From positions 310,001 through 374,000 of the forward strand of contig NZ_QXFN01000002.1 of NCBI RefSeq assembly GCF_004886325.1: a stretch of DNA of 64,000 bases, written 5' to 3'. A model generated the notes under the pieces. It was not told the DNA's origin. It made no database searches and saw only the letters and a program-made list of their open reading frames with translations. The position numbers and the translations under genes are program-made. The DNA comes from Cellulomonas telluris (GTDB lineage Bacteria > Actinomycetota > Actinomycetes > Actinomycetales > Cellulomonadaceae). Every line of letters starts with the position of its first letter. Position 1 is the stretch's first letter. Of the stretch, positions 18,251 through 27,250 are shown piece by piece.

Positions 18251-19600
18251 TTGACGCAGAGCGCGCGCAGGGTGGCCGCCTCCGAGCGGCTCGGTCTCGT
18301 CGGTCTCTTCGCCGTGTACATCGCGTTGCTCGCGGGCAGGTTCGACCTCGCCCGCCTGTCCGACGCGCTCCCCAGCTTCGACCTGAGGATCGTCGCCGTC
18401 GCGGTGTGCGGGTACCTCTGGTGCCTGTGGTCCGCCGCCGAACGGCGGTACGGGTGGCACGCCCGTGTCGGAGCGGGTCCGCTCGCGGCCGCCTTCGGGG
18501 CCTGGACGGTCTGGATGGCGCTCTCCGCGGCGTGGGCGCCACCTGACGCGCGCGCGGACGAGCACCTAGTCGACCTGGTGCTGATGGCGGCGCTCGTGGC
18601 GATGGCGTGGTCCTTCTACTCGCGGCTCCCGGCGCGGCACCGCACCACCCCGTGGTGGTGGTTCTACTGGACCGGCCTCGTCTACGTGCTCGCGGCGTTC
18701 GCGCAAGGGCCGGACAGCCTCGGCAGGTACTCGGCGCTCGGGGGCGGACCGAACGTGTTCGTCCGCGTGGTGATGCTCGCCGTGATCGCTGCGCTCTTCC
18801 TCGCAGCCCACCGGGGAGCGCGCTGGACGCTGGCGGCCGTGCCGGTCCTGGTCGCCGCGGGCGTGCTCTCCGGCTCCCGGGGCGGCCTCCTGGCGTTCGC
18901 CGTCGTCATCCTGCTCGCCGCGGTCCCGCTCCTGCGTCGGATGCCTCGACTGGTGCGTCGGCTGACCGTCGTCCTCGCGCTCGGCGTCGCCGCGCTCGTC
19001 CTGCGCATGCTCCTGAGCGAGCGCTTCCGCGCCGTCTACGACCGGTTCGTCGTCCAGACCCTCCAGGAGGGGTACTCGTCAGGACGGGACCGGATCGGTG
19101 GCGACGCGTACGCGCTGTTCCTCGACAGCCCCGTCATCGGGGTGGGGCTCGACGGGTACTACGGCCTGGCAGGTCGGTTGTACGGAGGGGAGTACCCGCA
19201 CAACCTGGTGCTGGCGGTCGGAGCCGAGGCGGGGATGATCGGTCTCGTCGCGCTGCTCGCGGCACTGGTGCTGGGGGCCGCGACGGTCGTACGTCGAGGC
19301 ACCGACCGCGTGGCCCTGTTCCTCGGGCTCGGCGCGGCCTACTTCTTCGTCGCCGGGATGTTCTCGGGGGACTACTACGACTCGCGGTTCTTCTGGGTCC
19401 TCCTCGGCTGGGCTGCCGTCGAGGCGCGTCTCTCGCGCCGCGGCTCGCCGGGCCTCGGGTCGCCGGGCCTCGAGTCACCTCGGCCCGACCGCGACGCCCG
19501 CGCGGCGGAAGGGCCGCCGGTGCCGCTTCCCACCGGTCACTCCCGGACGGCGGCCTCCACCGCGGCGAGGGCACGCGCGGCGACGACGTCGCGGCTGTAG
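18251..19600 (+). CDS. Wzy/O-antigen ligase-like polysaccharide polymerase
   Basis: 449 residues with about ten to twelve membrane segments (for example LGLVGLFAVYIALLAG, LVYVLAAFAQG, VVMLAVIAALFLAAH, LLAFAVVILLAAVPLL). The Wzy_C/O-antigen ligase signature is clear: SGSRGGLLAF in mid-protein and GVGLDGYYGL...YPHNLVLAVGAEAGMIG in the periplasmic loop region. It should polymerise or ligate lipid-linked repeat units outside the membrane. The TTG at 18251 is preferred because GGGGTGGGGGACG precedes it; a GTG at 18215 would add 12 residues without a ribosome site. Its 3' end overlaps the convergent glycosyltransferase gene by 64 bases, a long convergent overlap. Confidence 0.85.
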   Translation: MTQSARRVAASERLGLVGLFAVYIALLAGRFDLARLSDALPSFDLRIVAVAVCGYLWCLWSAAERRYGWHARVGAGPLAAAFGAWTVWMALSAAWAPPDARADEHLVDLVLMAALVAMAWSFYSRLPARHRTTPWWWFYWTGLVYVLAAFAQGPDSLGRYSALGGGPNVFVRVVMLAVIAALFLAAHRGARWTLAAVPVLVAAGVLSGSRGGLLAFAVVILLAAVPLLRRMPRLVRRLTVVLALGVAALVLRMLLSERFRAVYDRFVVQTLQEGYSSGRDRIGGDAYALFLDSPVIGVGLDGYYGLAGRLYGGEYPHNLVLAVGAEAGMIGLVALLAALVLGAATVVRRGTDRVALFLGLGAAYFFVAGMFSGDYYDSRFFWVLLGWAAVEARLSRRGSPGLGSPGLESPRPDRDARAAEGPPVPLPTGHSRTAASTAARARAATTSRL

Positions 19601-20754
19601 GTCGTCGCCCCGAGCTTGCGCGCTCGTTCGCCGCAGGCGACGCGCTCCGCCTCGGGCAGGCGCAGCCACTCGTCGAGCATCGCGGCAGCCTGCTCCGCGT
19701 CCCGCGCGGGCAGCACCAGCCCGGTGCCCTCGGCCCGGATCACGTCCGCCTGCCACCCGCCGTGGTTGATCGCGATCGGCCGACCGGCGGCCATCGAGTC
19801 GAAGAACTTGTTCGCGCTGTTGCTCTCGAGGACGGGCACCGGGATCCAGAACGACGTGCAGAGCGTCGCCGCGCTGAGCACGCTCGGCAGCTCGTTCTTC
19901 GGCACGGGGTCGAAGAAGTGGACGACGGTGCCCAGCACGCCGAGGTCGCGGGCGCGGTCCTCGGCCTCGGGGCGCTCGGACCCGGTCCCGTAGACCGCGA
20001 CGACCGCATCGGAGCCGCGTCGCTGGAGTGCCGCGGCGATCTCCACGAGGTACGTGACGCCGTTGACACGTCCCAGGGTCCCGCAGTAGACGATCAGCGG
20101 GCGCGAGCCGACCCACGGGTTCGCCGCCCGGAACTGCTCACCGGCCGAGGTCGGGACGTCGAACCGGGCGACGTCCGACGCGTTCGTGGCGACCACGACC
20201 TTCTCGGGCGGCGTGCCGGACGCGACGATCGCCGTGGCCATGTCCGGTGAGAGCGCGATGACCCGTGCCGCGCGACGGTACGCGACACGCTCGAGCAGGA
20301 GGGCGGCCCCGCGCAGGACCGGGTTCCTCAGGTAGCCGAGCGCGATCGGCACGGCGGGCCACAGGTCCCGGACCTCGAAGACCATGGGCGTCCGCCGCAG
20401 CGCCGTGGCGTAGATGCCGGGGACGGCGGCCGTCAGGGGAGTGCTCGACGCGAGGACGACGTCACCGCGCAGCCGCCGCGCGACGACGCTCGCGCGGGCC
20501 GCGTACGTGAGGAAGGCGCGGACCCGCTGCCGGGGGGACATCGTCTGGTGGTACGCCACGGGGATGCGGTGGACGAGGACGCCGTCGAGGTCCTCGGTCT
20601 CGACGGCCCGCGAGCCACCGGCGGGGTCGCGCCGGGTCGTCACGACGTGCACCTCGTGCCCGGCCTCGCGCCAGCGCCGGGACGTCTCGTAGGGCCGGTT
20701 GCCGCCGGAGGCGTCCGGGGTGTTGAAGTACTGCTGGACGTAGACGATCCTCAC
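19537..20754 (-). CDS. GT4 glycosyltransferase, WbuB-like
   Basis: 405 residues. The N-terminus VRIVYVQQYFNTPDASGGNR and the block VFEVRDLWPAVPIALG are characteristic of WbuB/WcaI-like GT4 enzymes that add deoxy-amino sugars. Also seen: VVVATNASDVARFD, VYCGTLGRVNGVTYLV, and SNSANKFFDSMAAGRPIAI for nucleotide-sugar binding. The GTG at 20754 overlaps the flippase stop (GTGA). It closes a minus-strand operon that also contains flippase, ATP-grasp, sugar-transferase, aminotransferase and dehydratase genes. Confidence 0.9.
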   Translation of the reverse strand: MRIVYVQQYFNTPDASGGNRPYETSRRWREAGHEVHVVTTRRDPAGGSRAVETEDLDGVLVHRIPVAYHQTMSPRQRVRAFLTYAARASVVARRLRGDVVLASSTPLTAAVPGIYATALRRTPMVFEVRDLWPAVPIALGYLRNPVLRGAALLLERVAYRRAARVIALSPDMATAIVASGTPPEKVVVATNASDVARFDVPTSAGEQFRAANPWVGSRPLIVYCGTLGRVNGVTYLVEIAAALQRRGSDAVVAVYGTGSERPEAEDRARDLGVLGTVVHFFDPVPKNELPSVLSAATLCTSFWIPVPVLESNSANKFFDSMAAGRPIAINHGGWQADVIRAEGTGLVLPARDAEQAAAMLDEWLRLPEAERVACGERARKLGATTYSRDVVAARALAAVEAAVRE

Positions 20755-22070
20755 GTTCCCGTCTCCACTCTCTTCAGCTCCGGCCCGGCGTGCCGCGTCT
20801 GCCGCAGTGCCACCGCACCGGCGGCGAGGCACGCCGAGTACCCGACGAGCGAACCGACGGCCGCGCCCATCGCACCCCACCCGGGGATGAGGACGACGTA
20901 CAGGACGACCGAGACGGCCATGCCCGCCAGCTCCACGGCCGACACCCTCCCGGCCTCGCCCCGAGCCACCAGCAGGCCCTGCTGGACGCGCGTCGCCGCG
21001 TAGACGACCGTCGCGGCCCCCAGCGGCAGCAGGAGCGCGCGCGAGGGGTGGTAGGCCTCCGGCAGGAGGTAGGTGACCGCGGCGTAGGTGACGCCGGCCA
21101 GCACGGCCGACAGCCCGAGGGCGAGGGCGGCGGCGGTCGCGACGAGCCGCAGGGTCCCGCGGGTCCGGGCGGGCTGGTCCCGCCAGCGCCGCAGCGACGC
21201 GTCGACCCACTGCTTCACGGGCCAGCCGGCGATCTCCGTCGCGGTGGCGACGACGACGTACAGGCCGAGCTCGGACGCCGACGCCAGCGCGGGCAGCAGG
21301 AGGCGGTCGGACCGCAGCATCGCGGTGTTGCCGAAGGACGCCGGCACGAGCCGCAGCCCTTGCCGGCGGACGGCCGTGAGAGCGGCCCGGTCCGGCGTGG
21401 TGCCGGCGCGGCGCCCGCCGGTGCGCAGGACGACGAGCGCGACCATGCTGAGCAGCGCGTAGACCGCGATCCACACGTTCGGGTCCGCGACCTCGAGGAC
21501 GAGGAGGACGGCGCCGGCGGCGAGGAGGGCGAGCTGCGAGACGACGGCCGTGGCGGCGAACGGGCGGAACGCGCCGCTCGCGATGTAGGCGGTGCGCACA
21601 GCGCGCACGTGCGTGTTGCCGAACGCGTACACGCTCGCGAGCAGGACCGTCGTCGCCAGGCCCGTCCGCCCGCCCAGGTACAACACCACGGCCGCGGCGA
21701 CGGCCAGTCCCGTGAACCAGTACCCGGGGCGCAGCAGCGACGTCAGCTCGCGCGCGACGACCGGGAACGGCGCGGCACGGCGTGCGACGTACGGCGCCTC
21801 GATGCCGAGCAGCGCTGCGGTCGTCGCGATGTACGACACCTGCAGCGCGAGCGCCAGGACGCCGCGTCCGTCGGGGTCCATGACGCGTGCGGCCATGAGG
21901 TTGATGCCGAACGCCGCAGCGGCGGCCACGACCTGCGCCACGAGCAGGCCGCTGGTGCGGCTGGTCAGGACGGTGCGGGCGGTGCGGACGGGGCCGCGGT
22001 CCGGCGCCGCACCGGGTACCGCGCCCGGCAGGGCGCGCGCGCTGCCCTCGGAGGGTGGGGACGAGGTCAC
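20751..22070 (-). CDS. Wzx-like polysaccharide flippase (MATE/MVF superfamily)
   Basis: 439 residues with about twelve membrane segments after a 30-residue cytosolic lead (SGLLVAQVVAAAAAFGINLM, AVAAAVVLYLGG, LALLAAGAVLLVLEVA, VAVYALLSMVALVVL, LAGMAVSVVLYVVLIPGWG). Conserved flippase features are ARVMDPDGRGVLA near the start and IPGWGAMGAAVGSL near the end. It would flip undecaprenyl-linked oligosaccharides for the Wzy-like polymerase at 18251-19600. The GTG at 22070 overlaps the ATP-grasp stop (GTGA). Confidence 0.88.
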   Translation of the reverse strand: MTSSPPSEGSARALPGAVPGAAPDRGPVRTARTVLTSRTSGLLVAQVVAAAAAFGINLMAARVMDPDGRGVLALALQVSYIATTAALLGIEAPYVARRAAPFPVVARELTSLLRPGYWFTGLAVAAAVVLYLGGRTGLATTVLLASVYAFGNTHVRAVRTAYIASGAFRPFAATAVVSQLALLAAGAVLLVLEVADPNVWIAVYALLSMVALVVLRTGGRRAGTTPDRAALTAVRRQGLRLVPASFGNTAMLRSDRLLLPALASASELGLYVVVATATEIAGWPVKQWVDASLRRWRDQPARTRGTLRLVATAAALALGLSAVLAGVTYAAVTYLLPEAYHPSRALLLPLGAATVVYAATRVQQGLLVARGEAGRVSAVELAGMAVSVVLYVVLIPGWGAMGAAVGSLVGYSACLAAGAVALRQTRHAGPELKRVETGT

Positions 22071-23122
22071 GGGACGCGCTCCTCGACGCGGGCCAGGGTG
22101 ACCTCCTCGTACTTCGACGCCGTGACGCCGACGCGCCCCTCCAGGTGCGCGGCGGGGTCGCGGGCCCCGGTGACCTCGGCCACGAGGTATGCGGGCACGT
22201 CGACGCCGGCGAGATGGCTGAACGGGTAGCCGCCGCCGAAACGAGGGTTGACGTCGATGAGGTGCTGGCGGCCGGAGGCGTCGACGAGCACATCGAGGTC
22301 GACGATCCCACGCGGCGAGACCAGCCGGCCGACGGCCGCCGCGACCCCGGCGAACGGGGCCGGGTCGACCGTGACCGCCTGGTCGGTCTCGCCCGAGCGC
22401 ATCCGCAGCTTGCGCCGCGCGGAGACGCCGCTGGGCGTCCCCGTGGGCGACCCGCGGACGCTGAACACCGCGTCGACGCCGTACTCGGTGCCGTCCACGT
22501 GCTGCTGCACCACGACCCAGTCCTCGGCGGGTCCGGGCGCCGCGCCGCCCGGACGTGGTGCGGTCGCGGCGGACCGCTCGACGGCGGCGTGCACGGCCGT
22601 GCCCGGCACGACCGCGAGCCCGGACGAGCCGCTGCCGAGGCGGTGCTTGACGACGACCCGCTCGTGCCGTGCGACCAGAGCGGCGACCCCGGCCCGGTCG
22701 GACGCGAGGACGGTCGGCGTGCGGTACTCGGGCGGCACGGCGCACGCCAGCGCCCACTTGTCGCCCGCGAGCGCCTGGCCCGCGGCGTCGAGGGACAGCA
22801 CGGCGGCGCCCGTCCGCCGCAGCCGGTCGGCGAGGCCGCCCGCCAGCATCTCCAGCTCGTAGTCGTTCAGCGACAGCACGAGGTCCGGGCGCAGGTCGGC
22901 GACGACGGCGGCGAGCGCGTCGGCATAAGCCGGGTCGGTGAACCGGGGGACGATGCGGAAGTGGTCGGCGAAGCGTCCGGTCGCGCAGGACGGGTCGGCG
23001 TCGAGCACCACGACGTCGCCGTCGAGGCCGAGCGTCGCGAACGCCTCCCGGAACCACCGCACCAGGTAGACCCGCCGTCCGGCCGAGCAGAGCATCACCC
23101 GCACCCTGCGCTCAGCGCCCAT
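22067..23122 (-). CDS. ATP-grasp domain protein (PylC/CarB-like)
   Basis: 351 residues. VMLCSAGRRVYLVRWFREA at the start and the ATP-grasp signatures VVVKHRLGSGSSGL, VVQQHVDGTEYGVDAV and HLIDVNPRFGGGYPFS identify an ATP-dependent carboxylate-amine ligase. Members in glycan loci probably attach an amino acid or other amine to a sugar carboxylate, or the reverse; the substrate is not evident here. The ATG at 23122 overlaps the upstream gene by 11 bases; GTG/ATG codons 15-24 bases further in are alternatives because the ribosome site is weak. Confidence 0.85.
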   Translation of the reverse strand: MGAERRVRVMLCSAGRRVYLVRWFREAFATLGLDGDVVVLDADPSCATGRFADHFRIVPRFTDPAYADALAAVVADLRPDLVLSLNDYELEMLAGGLADRLRRTGAAVLSLDAAGQALAGDKWALACAVPPEYRTPTVLASDRAGVAALVARHERVVVKHRLGSGSSGLAVVPGTAVHAAVERSAATAPRPGGAAPGPAEDWVVVQQHVDGTEYGVDAVFSVRGSPTGTPSGVSARRKLRMRSGETDQAVTVDPAPFAGVAAAVGRLVSPRGIVDLDVLVDASGRQHLIDVNPRFGGGYPFSHLAGVDVPAYLVAEVTGARDPAAHLEGRVGVTASKYEEVTLARVEERVP

Positions 23123-24236
23123 GCGTGACCACACCGTCCCTCTCGTCGACGCCCCGGGTCATGGCGAGCTTGCCGGGCGGGGGGTCGGCGTCCTCGTCGA
23201 CCTGGAACCCCGCCGACCGGTACAGCCGGAGCGCCGCCTCGTTGTCGGTCCTCACCTCGAGGTCGAGCGCGCGCAGGCCGAGGTCGTGCGCCCGGTCCAC
23301 GAGCGTGGCGAGGCTGCGGCGGCCGTGACCGCGCCCGTGCACGGCGGGGTTGACGTAGAGGTAGAGCGACGCGCGGCCCGCGCCGTCGAAGGTGAACCCG
23401 CACATCGCCACCGGCAGACCCGCCCGGTCGTGGTGCACCCAGTCGAGGCGGCTCCCGTCGTGCCGGACGCGCTCGAACCACGCGACGGTGTCGGGCAGGT
23501 TCGCCTCGAACGCGATGCTGACGCCCGCGCGGACGGCGGGGTCGTTCAGCCACGCGACGCGCGTCGGCAGGTCCGACGCCGCGAGCGGGCGCTCGATCAC
23601 CCCGTGCCGGTTCGCCGGGCCGTGGAAGGCGCCCATGGTGGCGTGGCCCTCGTGCGCGATGCCGTCGCGGCGCAGGACCGCACCGACGGTGCGCAGCAGG
23701 ATCCGGGCGTCCAGGGCGGCGGACCGCCGGTCGACGTACGCGACGTCGAGGTCGAGGCGCTCGTCCCAGCCGAGGGCGTTGCGCCCGCACACCTGTGCCA
23801 GGCCCGTCACCCCAGGGCGGACCTCGTGGCGACGCGCCTGGTGGGGGGAGTACCGCGGCAGGTACTCGCTGCGGAGCGGGCGCGGGCCGACGATGCTCAT
23901 GTCGCCGCGCAGCACGTTCCACAGCGTCGGCAGCTCGTCGAGGCTCGTGGCGCGGAGCCTGCGCCCGAACGGCGTCATGCGCTGCTCGTTGGTGACGAGC
24001 CCCCGCGCGGGGTCGACGTCGAGCATCGTGCGCATCTTCACGAGGGTGAACGGGCGTCCGTGCAGACCCGGTCGCACCTGGCGGAACAGCACGGGCCGCC
24101 CCAGGCGGCGGCGGACCGCGACGGCGACCGCGACCTGCACGGGCAGGGTCAGGACCAGGGCGGCGGAGGCGAGGACGACGTCGAGGGCCCGCTTGACGCG
24201 GTCGTAGGGACGCGCTGCGGGGGGTGTCGGCGTCAA
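23112..24236 (-). CDS. Phosphoglycosyl transferase fused to a GNAT acetyltransferase
   Basis: 374 residues, two domains in one frame. Residues about 10-190 are a PglC-type monotopic phosphoglycosyl transferase: re-entrant helix VVLASAALVLTLPVQVAVAV, catalytic pair in SLDELPTLWN (Asp100-Glu101), MSIVGPRPLRSEYL and VRPGVTGLAQVCGRN. Residues about 205-370 are a GNAT domain with acetyl-CoA loop VHGRGHGRRSL and the C-terminal NEAALRLYRSAGF. TTG at 24236 is chosen because it overlaps the upstream stop (TTGA) and follows AGGAGGG. Next to the dehydratase and aminotransferase it should N-acetylate the UDP-4-amino sugar and then load it onto undecaprenyl phosphate. Confidence 0.9.
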   Translation of the reverse strand: MTPTPPAARPYDRVKRALDVVLASAALVLTLPVQVAVAVAVRRRLGRPVLFRQVRPGLHGRPFTLVKMRTMLDVDPARGLVTNEQRMTPFGRRLRATSLDELPTLWNVLRGDMSIVGPRPLRSEYLPRYSPHQARRHEVRPGVTGLAQVCGRNALGWDERLDLDVAYVDRRSAALDARILLRTVGAVLRRDGIAHEGHATMGAFHGPANRHGVIERPLAASDLPTRVAWLNDPAVRAGVSIAFEANLPDTVAWFERVRHDGSRLDWVHHDRAGLPVAMCGFTFDGAGRASLYLYVNPAVHGRGHGRRSLATLVDRAHDLGLRALDLEVRTDNEAALRLYRSAGFQVDEDADPPPGKLAMTRGVDERDGVVTHGR

Positions 24237-25372
24237 CGGGTTCCCTCCTGCAGCGCGGCGGGCAGCGCGGCGGCCACGCGCGCCACCTCCTCGTCGGTCA
24301 GGCCGGAGCCGCTCGGCAGCGCCAGCCCGGTGCGGAAGAGGCGATCGGCGCGGCCGGTGAGCCACCGGCGGCACGACGCGAACACCGGTTGCAGATGCAT
24401 CGGCTTCCACAGGTGGCGCGCCTCGATCCCCTGCCCGTCCAGGTGGGCGACGACCGCGTCGACATCGAGCGCGTGCGGCGGCGTCGCGGTCACGCACGTC
24501 AGCCAGGCGTTGTCCTCCTCGTCGCCGCGGCCGTGGCCGCGGCCCAGCAGCTGCACGTCCGCACGTCCGTCGATCACGGCGGCGTACCGCTCCCGGATCG
24601 TGCGCCGGCGGGCGATCATCTCGTCGAGCCGGCTCAGCTGGGCGCGCCCCAGCGCGGCGAGGATGTTCGAGAGGCGGTAGTTGTACCCGATCTCCGTGTG
24701 CTCGTAGTGCGCGACGGGCCGACGGGCCTGCGTCGACAGGTACCGGGCCCGCTCCACGAGGGTCGCGTCGTCGCTGAGCAGCATCCCCCCGCCCGACGTC
24801 GTCATGATCTTGTTGCCGTTGAAGGACAGCGCGGCGGCGCGGCCGAAGGCGCCCGCGGCCCGGCCGCGGTACGTGGCACCGAGCGCCTCGGCGGCGTCCT
24901 CGACCAGGGGGACGGCGCGCTCGGCGAGGGCGTCGACGAGCGCGTCGTACTCCGCGCAGCGGCCGAACAGGTCGACCGTCATCGCCGCGGCGACGTCGAC
25001 CCCCTCCGCCCGCAGCGCGTCGACGGCCTCGAGCAGCAGCGCCGGCTCCACGTTGCCGTCCGGGCCTGCGTCGACGAACACCGGTTCCGCGCCGGTGTAC
25101 GTCACCGCGTTGGCGGACGCCGCGAACGTCATGGTGGGGACCACGACGACCCTGCCCGGACCGGCGCCGAGCTCGAGCAGCGCCAGGTGCAGGGCCGCGG
25201 TCCCCGAGGACAGCGCGACCGCGTGCGCCACCCCCACGCGCCGCGCCACCTCCTGCTCGAACGCGTCGACGTCGGGCCCCACGGGCGCGACCCACCCGGA
25301 TCGCAGGGCCTCGAGGACGTACTTCTCCTCGAGCTCGGTCACGTCCGCCTTCGACAGGTGGATGCGCGCCAT
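24233..25372 (-). CDS. DegT/DnrJ/EryC1/StrS aminotransferase (PglE-like)
   Basis: 379 residues, PLP-dependent sugar aminotransferase. Seen: VALSSGTAALHLAL, VVPTMTFAASANAV, PLVEDAAEALGA and the Schiff-base lysine in SFNGNKIMTTSGGG, with IGYNYRLSNILAALG and the C-terminal LWKPMHLQPVF. It should convert the 4-keto-6-deoxy sugar made by the adjacent dehydratase into a 4-amino sugar. ATG overlaps the dehydratase stop by one base (TGATG). Closest functional analogues are PglE of bacillosamine biosynthesis and related UDP-sugar aminotransferases. Confidence 0.92.
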   Translation of the reverse strand: MARIHLSKADVTELEEKYVLEALRSGWVAPVGPDVDAFEQEVARRVGVAHAVALSSGTAALHLALLELGAGPGRVVVVPTMTFAASANAVTYTGAEPVFVDAGPDGNVEPALLLEAVDALRAEGVDVAAAMTVDLFGRCAEYDALVDALAERAVPLVEDAAEALGATYRGRAAGAFGRAAALSFNGNKIMTTSGGGMLLSDDATLVERARYLSTQARRPVAHYEHTEIGYNYRLSNILAALGRAQLSRLDEMIARRRTIRERYAAVIDGRADVQLLGRGHGRGDEEDNAWLTCVTATPPHALDVDAVVAHLDGQGIEARHLWKPMHLQPVFASCRRWLTGRADRLFRTGLALPSGSGLTDEEVARVAAALPAALQEGTR

Positions 25373-27180
25373 CAGACCTCCACCGTCGCCGGGGCCTCCG
25401 CGTGCTCACGCATCCAGCCCTTCGCCCGCTCGGCGTCGGTGAACTGCTGGGAACGCACCTGCGCGGGGTGGAGTGCCGGGGCGTCGACCGAGGTCACGAG
25501 CGGGTTGCGGGTCCTGCGCCGCCCCTCCTGCGGGGAGAACAGCTCCTCGCCGAGCTTCTCCCCGGGGCGCAGCCCGCTGTACCGCAGCTCGACGTCGCGC
25601 CGCCCGGAGAGCCGGATGAGCGTGCGCGCCACGTCGGCGATACGCACCTGCTCGCCCATGTCGAGCACCATGACCTCGCCGTCCCCGCCGATGCTCGCGG
25701 CCTCGAGCACCAGCTGGCACGCCTCGGGGATGAGCATGAAGTACCGCTTGACCTCGGGGTCGGTCACGGTGATGGGGCCGCCGGCCGCGATCTGCGCGCG
25801 GAAGACGTGCAGCACCGACCCCCGCGAGCCGAGCACGTTGCCGAACCGCACCGAGACGTACCGGCCCGGGTGCGTCGCCGCGAAGGAGGCGGTGAGCCGC
25901 TCGGTGACCCGCTTGCTGCAGCCGAGCACGGACGTGGGACGCGCGGCCTTGTCCGTCGAGATGTTGACGAAGGTCCGCACCCCCGCCGCGGCGGCCGCCT
26001 CGAGCACGTTCAACGTGCCGAGCACGTTGCTCTTCCACGCCTCGAGCGGGAAGGACTCGAGCAGGGGCAGGTGCTTTAGCGCGGCGGCGTGGAACACGAT
26101 GTCCGGGCGTGCGGCGGCGAACACCTCGGTCAGGGCGGCGGGGTCCCGGATGTCGGCGAGGAGCACGTCGTCGCTGTCGAGCAGCCCCTGGCCGGTCAGG
26201 CTGATCTGGGTCTCCTGCAGCGCGGACTCGTCGCGGTCGAGCAGGTACAGCTTGCCCGGCCCGAACCGTGCGATCTGCCGGCACAGCTCCGAGCCGATCG
26301 ACCCGCCGGCGCCCGTCACCAGCACCCGGCGACCGGCGATCTGAGCCGCGACCGCGGTCGTGTCCATGCTGATCGCCCGCCGCCCGAGCAGGTCCTTCAG
26401 GTCCAGGTCGCGCAGGTCGCTCGTGCTGACGCGCCCGTCGATGATGTCCGCGAGCGGCGGCAGGGTCAGCACGTCGAGCCCGGCGTCGGCCGCGGTCTGC
26501 GACAGCTCGCGGATGAGCGCCGCGTCCGCACGCGGGATGGCGATGACGAGCGCGGTCGCCCCGGTCTCGCGCGCCACCACGACGATCGCCGACCGGTCGC
26601 CCCGCACCCGCAGGCCCTCGACGGGCAGCCGGAGCTTGTGCCTGTCGTCGTCGAGGAGGGCGACCGGGTAGTAGGTGCTCTCCTCGTCCTGCAGCATCTC
26701 GTGCACCAGGCGTCGGCCGGCGTCGCCGGCGCCGAACACGACGACCCGTCGCTGCGCGTCCTGCGGCCGGCGCCGGCTGCGCATGCTGCGGACCACGAAC
26801 CTCGCCGCGAACATCGCTGCGAGTGCCAGCGCGCCGGCGATCGCCGGCACGCTGCGCGGCACGACGAGCGGCTGCGCGAGCAGCGCCCACGCCAGGAGGG
26901 ACGTCGTCACCAGCGCCACGGTGCGCGCGATGTCCGCGGACTCCTCGAAGGACCCCCGCACGTGCCCGACGGCGTACGGGCCGACGAGCGCGCCGACCAC
27001 GACGTGCATGACGACCGCGGTCACCGCGAACGCGAGGACGCGCGGGCCGAACCACCCGAGGTCGAAGTCGAAGCGGAGCCAGGTGGCCAGGTGCACCGCG
27101 GTGAACCACGTCGCACCGTCCGCGGCGGCCCAGGACCACCGGCTCCTCTGGTATCTGCGATGTGCTGCTGCCTGTTCCAT
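25372..27180 (-). CDS. UDP-sugar 4,6-dehydratase, membrane-bound (PglF/CapD-like)
   Basis: 602 residues. Four N-terminal membrane segments (about 20-125) and a CoA-binding-like domain with VVVFGAGDAGRRLVHEM (about 145) precede a short-chain dehydrogenase domain: VLVTGAGGSIGSELCRQI (about 290), HAAALKHLPLLE, and the catalytic block STDKAARPTSVLGCSKR. The TDK plus a non-Tyr at the usual Tyr position is the hallmark of PglF/WbpM 4,6-dehydratases. RYSGLRPGEKLGEELF is also conserved. It should turn UDP-GlcNAc into the 4-keto-6-deoxy intermediate. ATG 27180 follows GGGGGAGAC. First gene of the operon ending at 19537. Confidence 0.93.
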   Translation of the reverse strand: MEQAAAHRRYQRSRWSWAAADGATWFTAVHLATWLRFDFDLGWFGPRVLAFAVTAVVMHVVVGALVGPYAVGHVRGSFEESADIARTVALVTTSLLAWALLAQPLVVPRSVPAIAGALALAAMFAARFVVRSMRSRRRPQDAQRRVVVFGAGDAGRRLVHEMLQDEESTYYPVALLDDDRHKLRLPVEGLRVRGDRSAIVVVARETGATALVIAIPRADAALIRELSQTAADAGLDVLTLPPLADIIDGRVSTSDLRDLDLKDLLGRRAISMDTTAVAAQIAGRRVLVTGAGGSIGSELCRQIARFGPGKLYLLDRDESALQETQISLTGQGLLDSDDVLLADIRDPAALTEVFAAARPDIVFHAAALKHLPLLESFPLEAWKSNVLGTLNVLEAAAAAGVRTFVNISTDKAARPTSVLGCSKRVTERLTASFAATHPGRYVSVRFGNVLGSRGSVLHVFRAQIAAGGPITVTDPEVKRYFMLIPEACQLVLEAASIGGDGEVMVLDMGEQVRIADVARTLIRLSGRRDVELRYSGLRPGEKLGEELFSPQEGRRRTRNPLVTSVDAPALHPAQVRSQQFTDAERAKGWMREHAEAPATVEV

Positions 27181-27250
27181 GTCTCCCCCTGCATGGACGG
27201 TGCGGCACGACGGCGAGCGTGTCCCCGTCAGCCGCCCGGGTCGGTCGGCC

